Part shown: positions 1 to 6,748 of the stretch, in pieces
Layout: every line of letters starts with the position of its first letter
Position numbering within the stretch: position 1 is the stretch's first letter
NCBI GenBank assembly: GCA_030950875.1
Contig: JAUZQS010000151.1
Coordinates: 1 to 11,029 of the forward strand
Direction: 5' to 3'
DNA from: Mariprofundaceae bacterium
GTDB lineage: Bacteria; Pseudomonadota; Zetaproteobacteria; Mariprofundales; Mariprofundaceae
Length of the DNA stretch: 11,029 nucleotides
Program-made: the position numbers and the translations under genes
The notes under the pieces: model-generated
The model's database searches: none
What the model saw: only the letters and a program-made list of their open reading frames with translations
What the model was told of the DNA's origin: nothing

Positions 1-47
1 GGGTGTATGAGTGACAATCGCCGCTCATGAGTTTTGCAAGTGGCTCT
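1..47. repeat. Partial copy of a palindromic repeat element, cut by the window edge
   Basis: Positions 31-47 match the terminal inverted repeat of the full element at 1374-1536 at all 17 bases; position 30 also fits, giving 17 of 18 over 30-47. The similarity continues inward: the stretch from about 13 to 47 matches the reverse complement of the left arm of that element at roughly 29 of 35 positions, including the block CCGCTCA. Only one end lies in the window, so total length is unknown. It ends 28 bp before the ATG of the lytic transglycosylase gene, so that gene is bracketed by two copies. No gene is supported in 1-75. Confidence 0.75.
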
Positions 48-75
48 TTATAAAATAAGTCGCTAACCTATCGCA

Positions 76-1359
76 ATGTTCAATAAACAAACCCCTGTGC
101 TTACATTCTGCTTCATTTTTACATTACTGATACTTAATGCCTGCTCAGAAGGTCTAAAAACGACATCATCTCTATCTACAAGTTTAGAAAAACAACTTGC
201 TCCCCCAACTAATCAACTTAAGACTATCCAAGAAGACACAGCCCACGTATCACAGGCTATATTCTTACAAGGGCTTCTACCTCAAGATATTGCCCGCGCT
301 CAGGCCTCAGCGAAGAAGCATATTCTTCCACATTGGCCACGCATCATGAAACGTTCGGCCTTTGTCCGCCAGCGTCTTATCAAGATATTAAAAAGTATGG
401 ATGCTCCACTTGCATTACAGTATATTCCTATTGTGGAATCAGGCTACCAACCTTATGCGCTGTCTCGCACAGGTGCGATGGGTTTATGGCAACTTATGCC
501 AGGCACGGCGCAAAGCCTTGGCATTAAAAAAAATCCCTACCGTGATGGTCGCCGTGATGTCGAAGCGTCAACCCGTGCCGCCGTTACATATTTACAAACC
601 CAACACAAACGTTTTGGCAACTGGCCACTGGCATTTGCTGCCTACAACATGGGGCCTTATGGTCTGGCAAAACGCTTGAAAAAAACGCCTTGGACATTAG
701 ATGATGGGCTAGAAAACATGCCTGTACCCCTAGAAACACGCAATTATGTCCGCCAAATCATTGGGCTAACAGCCCTATTCCACATGCAAACCATACGTTT
801 TCCTGAGGCCATTAAAACGCAAGCAATCACTCTATCTGCACCTGTCGACCTTAAACAGCTCGCCAGCTCATCCAAGCTACCAGATTTGCTTTTATTCCAA
901 CTCAACCCAGGCTTACATTACAGTCAATATTTACAACACAATATTACCATTCATGCCCCTGAAGAAAACCTTCTCTCATTGCAAGAACAGCAAAATTTCC
1001 ATCGCCCAAAATACATTAAAATAAAAGTGCGGTCAGGTGATTCATTGTGGAAATTGGCGCACCAACACCATACCAATATTGCTCACCTGCACAAACTCAA
1101 CACTAAACTTCCACATACCCTAAAAATTGGTATGTTTATTACCGTGCCTGCTTATTCTTTTGCACGTGCCAGAGCCGCCAACAACCCCCTACTATCCCAA
1201 GGCCGTCGTATTCGTTACAAAGTGCACAAAGGCGATTCTCTATGGACCATCTCTCGACGCTTTGGCACATCCACACACGCCATTTCCCGTGCCAATCAGC
1301 TCTCTAAAAATGCAATCATTCGTCCTGGAGACAGATTATGGATTCTAGCCCGTATTTAA
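76..1359 (+). CDS. mltD: MltD-like membrane-bound lytic murein transglycosylase with two LysM domains (lipoprotein)
   Basis: This enzyme should cleave the MurNAc-GlcNAc bond of peptidoglycan, leaving 1,6-anhydroMurNAc, from the periplasm while lipid-anchored. The N-terminus is a lipoprotein signal peptide with lipobox LNAC and Cys23 as the lipidated residue. The SLT catalytic domain spans about residues 105-235. It shows the family motifs IPIVES with the catalytic Glu121, GAMGLWQLMPGTA (133-145), the RRDVEAST block (159-166) and AAYNMGP (188-194). Two C-terminal LysM peptidoglycan-binding domains lie at about 315-358 and 380-425, both with a GDSLW core. Order and length (427 aa) fit the MltD family. 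No clear Shine-Dalgarno site precedes the ATG, but this start gives a proper signal peptide. The last 22 bases overlap the longest reading frame of the next gene. The product is firmly assigned; the exact start is slightly less certain. Confidence 0.93.
   Translation: MFNKQTPVLTFCFIFTLLILNACSEGLKTTSSLSTSLEKQLAPPTNQLKTIQEDTAHVSQAIFLQGLLPQDIARAQASAKKHILPHWPRIMKRSAFVRQRLIKILKSMDAPLALQYIPIVESGYQPYALSRTGAMGLWQLMPGTAQSLGIKKNPYRDGRRDVEASTRAAVTYLQTQHKRFGNWPLAFAAYNMGPYGLAKRLKKTPWTLDDGLENMPVPLETRNYVRQIIGLTALFHMQTIRFPEAIKTQAITLSAPVDLKQLASSSKLPDLLLFQLNPGLHYSQYLQHNITIHAPEENLLSLQEQQNFHRPKYIKIKVRSGDSLWKLAHQHHTNIAHLHKLNTKLPHTLKIGMFITVPAYSFARARAANNPLLSQGRRIRYKVHKGDSLWTISRRFGTSTHAISRANQLSKNAIIRPGDRLWILARI
1327..1330 (+). 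promoter_or_regulatory. Possible Shine-Dalgarno site for the upstream start of the binding-lipoprotein gene
   Basis: GGAG lies 7 bases before the ATG at 1338, inside the 3' end of the transglycosylase gene. It is the only recognisable ribosome-binding site in front of any candidate start of the downstream lipoprotein gene (ATG 1338, ATG 1449, GTG 1494). It would allow translational coupling with the transglycosylase gene, whose stop codon lies just past it. Confidence 0.4.
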
Positions 1360-3173
1360 TTCGTCTATGTTTTAGAGCCACTTGCAAAAGTCGTGAGCGG
1401 CAATCTGCTTCCCCACTCTGGCGTATTTGCAGGCTGAATTTTCGATGTATGGAACCACCATACCCCTCAACTCAGCCTACAAATTCACTCAAAGTGGGAT
1501 TGCATCTTATCCACCCAGACTTTTGCAAGTGGCTCTTTATTATAACACTACTTGGATTACTCACTGCTTGCTCATCTGAACCGCCTACACAATCAAATAT
1601 TTCAAACAACACCATCACCGATAACAGCCCTGCTTTTGGCGATCGACTCATCACAGCATCCATTGGCGATGCATCAACGCTGATTCCGATGATTGCGGGT
1701 GATAGTGCTAGCCATGAAATTGCAGGCTGGTTGTATCAACCACTTTTAAAGTTTGATAAAAATTTAAACATTTCAGGGCAACTGGCTCAATCATGGGACA
1801 TCTCCAGTGACGGCCTCAGCATAACATTTCACCTTCGTCCAAATATCACCTGGAGTGATGGGAAGCCATTCACATCAGCCGATTGCGCTTTCACACTGGC
1901 ATTAATTCAAGATGAGCATACCCAAAGCGCCTATAAATCTGATTATGCTAAAGTTACAGCTTTTGACACACCTGATAAACATACCTTTGTTGTACATTAT
2001 GCTGAAGTGTATTCCCCTGCTCTTTCCACGTGGGCAGGCTTAGCCATTATGCCCAAACATGTCTTTGAAAATGAAGATATTATGGATACAGATTTAGCAC
2101 GTCACCCCAAAGCCACACTTGGTGCATATGTGTTAAAAGATTGGCAGTCTCAGCAGTCAATTACACTTCAAGCTAACCCCAACTATTATGCTGGCAAAGT
2201 ATGGATAGCCGAACGGATGACCCGCATTATCCCTGATTCAGCTACCCAGTTCTTAGAACTCACAGCTGGAAATATTGATGAGATGGCGCTTACACCTACG
2301 CAATATTCCCGTTTGTTTGAAAGAACCCCTGCATTAAAAAAACATTATGACCGCTATAAATACCTACAGTCCGTTTACACATATTTGGGTTTCAACCTAA
2401 AACGCCCACTCTTTCAAGACCAGCGCATACGTGAAGCTATTGCCTATGCCATTGATCGCCAGGAACTCATTGATGGCGTATTACTTGGGCATGGTGAAAT
2501 CATTGCCTCACCTTACAAACCAGGCACAGTATGGGTCAATCAATCACTTAAACCCCGCCCTTTTGACCCGAATAAAGCAAAAAAACTACTTGCCAAGGCT
2601 GGTTGGGTTGATTCCGATACTGATGGTTATCTTGATAAGGATGGCAAAATACTTTCATTCACCATTATCACCAATAATGGTAACAAACAACGTGCAGATA
2701 CAGCCACGATTATTCAACAGCGACTCAAACAAATCGGCATCAAAGTGAATGTTCGACTCATTGAGTGGTCAGCATTTATTGAAAACTTTATCAATAAACG
2801 TCAATTTGATGCTGTAATTCTCGGTTGGTCACTCACGCCTGAACCCGACCAGTACAATATCTGGCATTCATCGCAAACAGGGGAACGTCAGTTTAATTTC
2901 TTAAGCTACAACAATGCCAAAGTCGATGAAGCTCTAATTGAAGCCACACGCACCTTTGATCAGAAAAAACGCAAGCAATGGTACGACATCATGCAACAGG
3001 AAATCTACAGCGATGTTCCTATGGTGTTTTTATATGCCCCTTACTCACTTCCTGCAATACACAAACGTATTCAGGGCATCAAACCTGCTCCTGCTGGCAT
3101 TGGTTATAACAGTGAGTTCTGGTATGTTCCTAAAGCGTTGCAAAAGTATCAAGTTACAAGCATGCAACCATAA
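1338..3173 (+). CDS. Extracellular solute-binding lipoprotein, family 5 (oligopeptide/dipeptide ABC transporter type)
   Basis: This is a periplasmic, lipid-anchored substrate-binding protein of the SBP_bac_5 (DppA/OppA) family, which delivers peptides or related ligands to an ABC importer. Family features in the longest frame are the lipobox LTAC with Cys78, the YQPLLKFD stretch (133-140), a HLRPNITWSDGKPFTSADCAF block (165-185), the REAIAYAIDRQELI helix, a D-rich loop ending in DKDG, and a C-terminal IPLW-like segment (PMVFLYAP). Start choice is unresolved. ATG 1338 has a GGAG site but puts 77 residues before the lipobox Cys. ATG 1449 and GTG 1494 give more normal leaders (Cys at 41 and 26) without a visible ribosome-binding site. 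All candidate leaders are partly encoded by the palindromic element at 1374-1536, including the segment FCKWL just before the hydrophobic core. No permease or ATPase gene is adjacent. Function is confident, start is not. Confidence 0.88.
   Translation: MDSSPYLIRLCFRATCKSRERQSASPLWRICRLNFRCMEPPYPSTQPTNSLKVGLHLIHPDFCKWLFIITLLGLLTACSSEPPTQSNISNNTITDNSPAFGDRLITASIGDASTLIPMIAGDSASHEIAGWLYQPLLKFDKNLNISGQLAQSWDISSDGLSITFHLRPNITWSDGKPFTSADCAFTLALIQDEHTQSAYKSDYAKVTAFDTPDKHTFVVHYAEVYSPALSTWAGLAIMPKHVFENEDIMDTDLARHPKATLGAYVLKDWQSQQSITLQANPNYYAGKVWIAERMTRIIPDSATQFLELTAGNIDEMALTPTQYSRLFERTPALKKHYDRYKYLQSVYTYLGFNLKRPLFQDQRIREAIAYAIDRQELIDGVLLGHGEIIASPYKPGTVWVNQSLKPRPFDPNKAKKLLAKAGWVDSDTDGYLDKDGKILSFTIITNNGNKQRADTATIIQQRLKQIGIKVNVRLIEWSAFIENFINKRQFDAVILGWSLTPEPDQYNIWHSSQTGERQFNFLSYNNAKVDEALIEATRTFDQKKRKQWYDIMQQEIYSDVPMVFLYAPYSLPAIHKRIQGIKPAPAGIGYNSEFWYVPKALQKYQVTSMQP
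1374..1536. repeat. 163-bp near-palindromic element with perfect 18-bp terminal inverted repeats (MITE-like)
   Basis: The left end, 1374-1391, is AGAGCCACTTGCAAAAGT and the right end, 1519-1536, is its exact reverse complement. The interior is also symmetric about position 1455. CCCACT (1412-1417) pairs with AGTGGG (1493-1498). The block around 1425-1440 (ATTTGCAGGCTGA...) pairs, with two mismatches and a one-base offset, with 1469-1484. The centre is a TATGG/CCATA stem (1448-1452 with 1458-1462) around a 5-base loop. The whole element could therefore fold into one long hairpin. It carries no gene of its own. A related copy ends at position 47. No convincing target-site duplication can be read from the flanks. 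A non-autonomous mobile element or a dispersed palindromic intergenic repeat are both possible. Confidence 0.8.
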
Positions 3174-3185
3174 AAGAAGACCTGT

Positions 3186-4415
3186 TTACAAAGTAATTTC
3201 AAAGCGTAACAACCCCGCCTTTACAGCAGGAGCTGCGGAATCTCCTCCTGGATTCTTAATCCATTGAAGTGATGGCTGTACAGCGAACCAAGGTGTTACC
3301 ACCAGGCGGTAGGTTAATTCAACAGCTCTTTCTGAAACCTTCTGAGCATTCAAAGAGGCATGAAAATATGCACTCGCTACAGCAATACCCAAATCATCTT
3401 CAACACGCGAAGCCATCAAGCCATGCAAGTGTAAACCAGCACCGATATAGGTATAAATTTCATTGCGCGACTTGGGTGTATAGCCATATTGCAAGAAGCC
3501 ACCAATCATGCCATGACCATCCAACTGCACCAATTCCTGATCAATCACAGCATAAAGACCATAATCGTTGCTAAATGTGTTCCCGTCGAATGTTTTATCT
3601 GCGGTATGTTGCCAATAACCCAGTTTATAAGTCCCTGAATCACTACTAAAGCCCGTTTCTGCAACCCACAACTTTCCTTCTGCCGACTTAAACGTACGCG
3701 TTCTTGAATCCCCATCATACATCGCTGCTTGCACATATGAATTTTCACTTGGATGGATGTGCACACGCACGCCCAAGGCTGCTTTTGGAAAAATAGAAGC
3801 AGGCACATTGCCCGTCAAATCAGGACCAATACCAAATGAGCTATTCAAAAACAGCGAACCGTATTCTGTTACATAAAATTCGGAGTTCATATCATGTAAA
3901 CCTGCCAAAATTGAAAACATGCCATCCGCAAACTGCTGCTCATACCATGCTTCATACACAATCCATTGATTCGGAGCTTCAATATTTGTATAGCCTTGCA
4001 AATCGCCTGTATAATCGGTTGGATTACCGCCCGTATTGCCCAAACCATAAATAAAAAATGTCCCGCCAGACCACATCTCTGCCGCTTGCGTATCCAGCGT
4101 TAAGGTCAGGTCGGTATTGGTTTGATATACTGTCTTTTTCAAACCATTCGCGGTCACTGGATTGGCCGTAAAATTCTTGGCGAATTCCCCTGTATAAATA
4201 GCCTCCAAAGTAACACCATGATCACTCATTTTTTCACGTTGCCCACCCCAAGTACCGCTAATACCAGGCCAATTCATCAAACCATCTTCATGGCCATGTA
4301 CCACAGCCTCACGCTCTGAACTACTGGATTTACCTAGAAAATAATCATCTGCTTGCGCTGGCATAGCAACCAGCCCCGCCCATATCGCTAAGCTTGTAGC
4401 TATATGCTTCTTCAT
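3186..4415 (-). CDS. oprB: OprB-family carbohydrate-selective porin
   Basis: This is an outer-membrane beta-barrel of the OprB family, known in other bacteria for diffusion of sugars. A signal peptide covers residues 1-22, with likely cleavage after AQA. The mature protein begins with an acidic and serine-rich linker, followed by the family hallmark WPGISGTWGGQRE (49-61), then DHGVTLEAIYTGEF (65-78) and the LAGLHDMNSEF region (170-180). The rest alternates short hydrophobic and polar strands, as expected for a barrel. The last strand ends LRFEITL, so the final residue is Leu rather than the more usual Phe. Length (409 aa) fits the family. AGGGGAG sits 5 bases before the ATG, a strong ribosome-binding site. 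A terminator lies upstream, between it and the next gene on the same strand, so it probably has its own promoter in 4416-4465, though I could not identify one convincingly. It converges on the neighbouring lipoprotein gene with 12 bp between stops. Confidence 0.88.
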   Translation of the reverse strand: MKKHIATSLAIWAGLVAMPAQADDYFLGKSSSSEREAVVHGHEDGLMNWPGISGTWGGQREKMSDHGVTLEAIYTGEFAKNFTANPVTANGLKKTVYQTNTDLTLTLDTQAAEMWSGGTFFIYGLGNTGGNPTDYTGDLQGYTNIEAPNQWIVYEAWYEQQFADGMFSILAGLHDMNSEFYVTEYGSLFLNSSFGIGPDLTGNVPASIFPKAALGVRVHIHPSENSYVQAAMYDGDSRTRTFKSAEGKLWVAETGFSSDSGTYKLGYWQHTADKTFDGNTFSNDYGLYAVIDQELVQLDGHGMIGGFLQYGYTPKSRNEIYTYIGAGLHLHGLMASRVEDDLGIAVASAYFHASLNAQKVSERAVELTYRLVVTPWFAVQPSLQWIKNPGGDSAAPAVKAGLLRFEITL

Positions 4416-4465
4416 ACAGACTCCCCTATTTTTTCACCCTTAAAAAAAATCCCAATACCACACAA

Positions 4466-4494
4466 AAAAGTCGCACATGATATGTGCGACTTTT
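4466..4494 (-). terminator. Intrinsic terminator for the small secreted-protein gene (possibly bidirectional)
   Basis: A perfect 13-bp stem (4466-4478 with 4482-4494) built on GTCGCACAT/ATGTGCGAC closes a 3-base loop. On the - strand the stem runs into six T residues; on the + strand it ends in TTTT. It begins 24 bp after the stop of the gene at 4519-5043 and lies upstream of the porin gene, separating the two transcription units. Confidence 0.9.
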
Positions 4495-4518
4495 AAAAAA
4501 TCCATCAACAAAATTCAG

Positions 4519-5043
4519 TCAGTTGTTAACATTGGCATAAAAAGCATTCCCAGTTTCTTCATCTTCATAAATCATTAGCCATACATCAACACCTTGCGAT
4601 GTGTCTGGTAAATCAATAGATGGAATAATGACCTTAATTTTTTGGTGCTTACCACCATTACTCATGAAAATAGCACACAAGCCACCTATAGCATAAGATG
4701 TATTATCTGCTGTACTTTCATCAGTAAAACTAAAGCTACAATTCACACCATTGTCATTAAAACCACCGCCAGTTGCTTCACTCAAAACATCAACATTTAA
4801 GGTAATTACATCGTTCTGTTTTACCCCTGCCGTATGATTTAGAAAAACAATCTGTGAACCTTTTTCCATTGTGGCAATAAAATCACTAAACCGACCCAAT
4901 ACAATCGCTTCAAACTCATAATCGGCTACTGTTTTATGAAACATTGCAATATTCAAATATTTCGTGCCAGAAGCCTGAGCAGGCACAACAATCGCTATCG
5001 CAAAAATAGCCAATACACATAATTTTCCAATCACTTTAAGCAT
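4519..5043 (-). CDS. Small secreted protein of unknown function
   Basis: I do not recognise this 174-residue protein. It has a clear signal peptide: a Lys-rich start, a hydrophobic core at about 8-21 and a likely cleavage after PAQA at residue 24. The mature part is about 150 residues, soluble in character and rich in beta-prone segments (for example KGSQIVFLNH and DVITLNVDVL), with a glycine patch at 92-94. It has two cysteines, Cys102 and Cys123, which could form one disulfide in the periplasm. The C-terminus is acidic and ends in Asn residues; it lacks a sortase motif or an aromatic outer-membrane end. An in-frame ATG exists 21 bases upstream (5064), but the start at 5043 has a G-run ribosome-binding site and a better signal peptide. 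It is a single-gene unit with its own terminator. A periplasmic or exported role is inferred from the signal peptide only. Confidence 0.75.
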   Translation of the reverse strand: MLKVIGKLCVLAIFAIAIVVPAQASGTKYLNIAMFHKTVADYEFEAIVLGRFSDFIATMEKGSQIVFLNHTAGVKQNDVITLNVDVLSEATGGGFNDNGVNCSFSFTDESTADNTSYAIGGLCAIFMSNGGKHQKIKVIIPSIDLPDTSQGVDVWLMIYEDEETGNAFYANVNN

Positions 5044-5051
5044 CAAGATAA

Positions 5052-5057
5052 CCCCCC
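5052..5057 (-). promoter_or_regulatory. Ribosome-binding site deciding the start of the secreted-protein gene
   Basis: A run of six G on the - strand lies 8 bases before the ATG at 5043. It falls between that ATG and the longer in-frame ATG at 5064, which favours the shorter form. Confidence 0.6.
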
Positions 5058-5070
5058 AATTCAAACCACC

Positions 5071-5130
5071 AAAAATAACCCTATCTCACAAAAAAAAGAA
5101 AGTCTCGAAAAAATAACCCTCTTCACAAAA
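5071..5130. repeat. Two direct repeats upstream of the secreted-protein gene
   Basis: AAAAATAACCCT occurs at 5071-5082 and again at 5109-5120, 38 bp apart. The similarity extends on the right into a CACAAAA segment, giving copies of about 22-23 bp (5071-5093 and 5109-5130). They lie in the leader of the gene that starts at 5043 on the - strand. They could be paired operator sites or simply a small local duplication; no consensus promoter boxes stand out around them. Confidence 0.5.
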
Positions 5131-5134
5131 CCTC

Positions 5135-5233
5135 TAACCCGCATTATTTCAGCGTCGACGTGATAATTGCGCAGAAGCTTTGTTTGCAACGCGTTTCGAA
5201 AAGTGCGCCAGTATTTGCAAATAATGGGGGTTA
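5135..5233. repeat. 99-bp inverted-repeat element overlapping the 3' end of the second binding-lipoprotein gene
   Basis: TAACCCGCATTATTT (5135-5149) is the reverse complement of 5219-5233 with a single mismatch (14 of 15). The right arm contains the stop codon of the gene that ends at 5231. Inside are smaller dyads: the palindrome CGTCGACG (5153-5160) flanked by ATTAT/ATAAT-like arms, a GCGCA/TGCGC pair (5169-5173 with 5204-5208), and the palindrome TATTTGCAAATA (5212-5223). A folded RNA or DNA structure is plausible. There is no T-run suited to a classic terminator directly after the outer stem on the - strand. Confidence 0.6.
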
Positions 5234-6748
5234 ATCAGCAAGTCTTATATTTGCTTTGAGTAGCCCCAACAAACCACCATCACTGCTAGGCTTAAAGCCT
5301 TGCAGACGTTTGGATGATACAGCCAGCACAGGTTCATACCACAGAGGAATATACACCTGTTCCTGCTGCATTTTCTCCTGCACTTTCGCATAAATCTGTT
5401 TGCGCTGTTTTATACTTTCACTTTCAGATGCTCTTTCCAACCATCTATCAACATCAGTATTGCTATACCGACCACGATTTGCACCTTTCGGAGGCCACAT
5501 ATCTGAGTGCAGAATCCAGCGATAAATATCAGGGTCCACAATACCCACCCATGACAATGAAAACACTTGGAAATCACCACGCTTGATACGCGCATAAAAG
5601 CCGCCCCACTCCAATGACTCAATGGATACTTGCACACCAATTTTTTGCCACATATCGGCAATAGCCGTGGCCAAACGCAGACGTGCAGGGTCGGTACTGG
5701 TACGATAGTTGAGTGTGAAACGAACACCATTTTTTGCGCGAGGAAAGCCTGCCTTATCTAACATTACTTCCGCTTTTTCTCTATTAAATTCGGTTTCAGG
5801 AAGCTTTGTCGCTGCCCAATGCTGGGGTGTTAACACGGTCTCTGCCAACACTGGCAAATCTAAAAACAAAGCTTTTTTCAAACGTTTGCGATCCACAGCC
5901 AATGCTAATGCTCGGCGTACACGTATATCTTTAAGAATAGCATCTTGGGTATTCATACCAATATATGAAAAGGTCGTTGATGCCCGAGTCTGAATCCTTA
6001 ACTGTTTTTGTTTTTTCAAATAAGGCAATAACTCAGGGGGTAAATCATTCTGTGTAAAATCAATTTCACCACGCACTAGCTTCAAACAGCGTGTCACAGC
6101 ATCCTTAACTCGAATAAAATGCAAGACTTCTATATTGGATGTAGACGAATGCTGCACGCGCAGTAAACGCAAGTCATTGCCGTGCCATGATTGTAGTTTA
6201 AAGGCTCCAGCTCCTATCATTTTACGTGCTTGCTGGGGTTTATTGGCCATATTTTCTGGCACAATCCCCAAAGACAGCCGTGTTAACAATGAACTGTCGG
6301 CTTTATTCAAGTTTAAGCGCAAGCGATAGGGTGATAAAACATCCACAGATTCAATCGAGGCAAAACTTGCCCGTAAGGGGCTGGATAAATCCTTATTAAG
6401 AACACCTCGCAAAGTTGCTGCGACATCCTTTGCCTGCAATCGTGAGCCATCATGAAAATAGACATCTTTTTTTAATTCAAATACCCATGTCAGAGCATCG
6501 GGGTGCTGCCATGAGCTAGCAATATCAGCTCGCGGTATAAAATCATCGCCCAAACGAATCAAACCACGATACATCAAAGCTTGAATTTTATACGAAGCTG
6601 CATCGGTAGAAAAACGCGGGTCAAGCGATATAGGAAGTTGCGCGACTCCAATCCTTAATTCACCTGGCTCAGCAACTTGTTGCTGACAAGCTGACAACAT
6701 CACAAGTAAACATAGCAAACCCCATCGCAAAGCTTTTATCGCGTCCAT
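5231..6748 (-). CDS. Second family-5 solute-binding lipoprotein (ABC transporter type)
   Basis: This 505-residue periplasmic lipoprotein is of the same SBP_bac_5 family as the product of 1338-3173. The N-terminus is a lipoprotein signal peptide with lipobox LSAC and Cys21. Family features follow: LRIGVAQLPISLDPRF at the start of the mature domain, MYRGLIRLGDDFIPRADIA (the first lobe), WVFELKKDVYFHDGSRLQAKDVA, IRVRRALALAVDRKRL, KIGVQVSIESLEWGGFYARI, and the C-terminal YIPLWYEP segment. A longer frame begins at 6814, but the ATG at 6748 is preferred because it gives a compact lipoprotein signal and has GGAAAG 9 bases upstream. This start overlaps the end of the rRNA methyltransferase gene by 13 bases, suggesting translational coupling. 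No permease or ATPase is encoded nearby, so the partner transporter is unknown or the protein works alone. The ligand cannot be told from sequence; peptide binding is the family default. Confidence 0.9.
   Translation of the reverse strand: MDAIKALRWGLLCLLVMLSACQQQVAEPGELRIGVAQLPISLDPRFSTDAASYKIQALMYRGLIRLGDDFIPRADIASSWQHPDALTWVFELKKDVYFHDGSRLQAKDVAATLRGVLNKDLSSPLRASFASIESVDVLSPYRLRLNLNKADSSLLTRLSLGIVPENMANKPQQARKMIGAGAFKLQSWHGNDLRLLRVQHSSTSNIEVLHFIRVKDAVTRCLKLVRGEIDFTQNDLPPELLPYLKKQKQLRIQTRASTTFSYIGMNTQDAILKDIRVRRALALAVDRKRLKKALFLDLPVLAETVLTPQHWAATKLPETEFNREKAEVMLDKAGFPRAKNGVRFTLNYRTSTDPARLRLATAIADMWQKIGVQVSIESLEWGGFYARIKRGDFQVFSLSWVGIVDPDIYRWILHSDMWPPKGANRGRYSNTDVDRWLERASESESIKQRKQIYAKVQEKMQQEQVYIPLWYEPVLAVSSKRLQGFKPSSDGGLLGLLKANIRLAD

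Noticed and set aside
31..60. Promoter within the repeat end (TTGCAA and TATAAA) driving the transglycosylase gene
   Set aside because: The two boxes are only about nine bases apart, too close for a sigma-70 promoter, and no other good spacing was found.
3222..3252. CAGGAG...CTCCTCCTG hairpin as a terminator between the convergent lipoprotein and porin genes
   Set aside because: It lies within the porin coding sequence, has a loop of about nine bases and no T-run on either strand, so it is more likely a chance dyad.
3545..3808. Cys-rich 87-residue frame on the - strand
   Set aside because: It lies wholly inside the porin gene on the same strand in another frame, with no ribosome-binding site and no recognisable domain.
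5135..5233. Possible integron attC recombination site, because of AAC near the left arm and GTT near the right arm
   Set aside because: The seven-base core boxes do not fit: the left would be CTCTAAC and the right GTTAATC, which pair only over four bases. No integrase, cassette array or second site is present, and the neighbouring gene belongs to an operon rather than a cassette.
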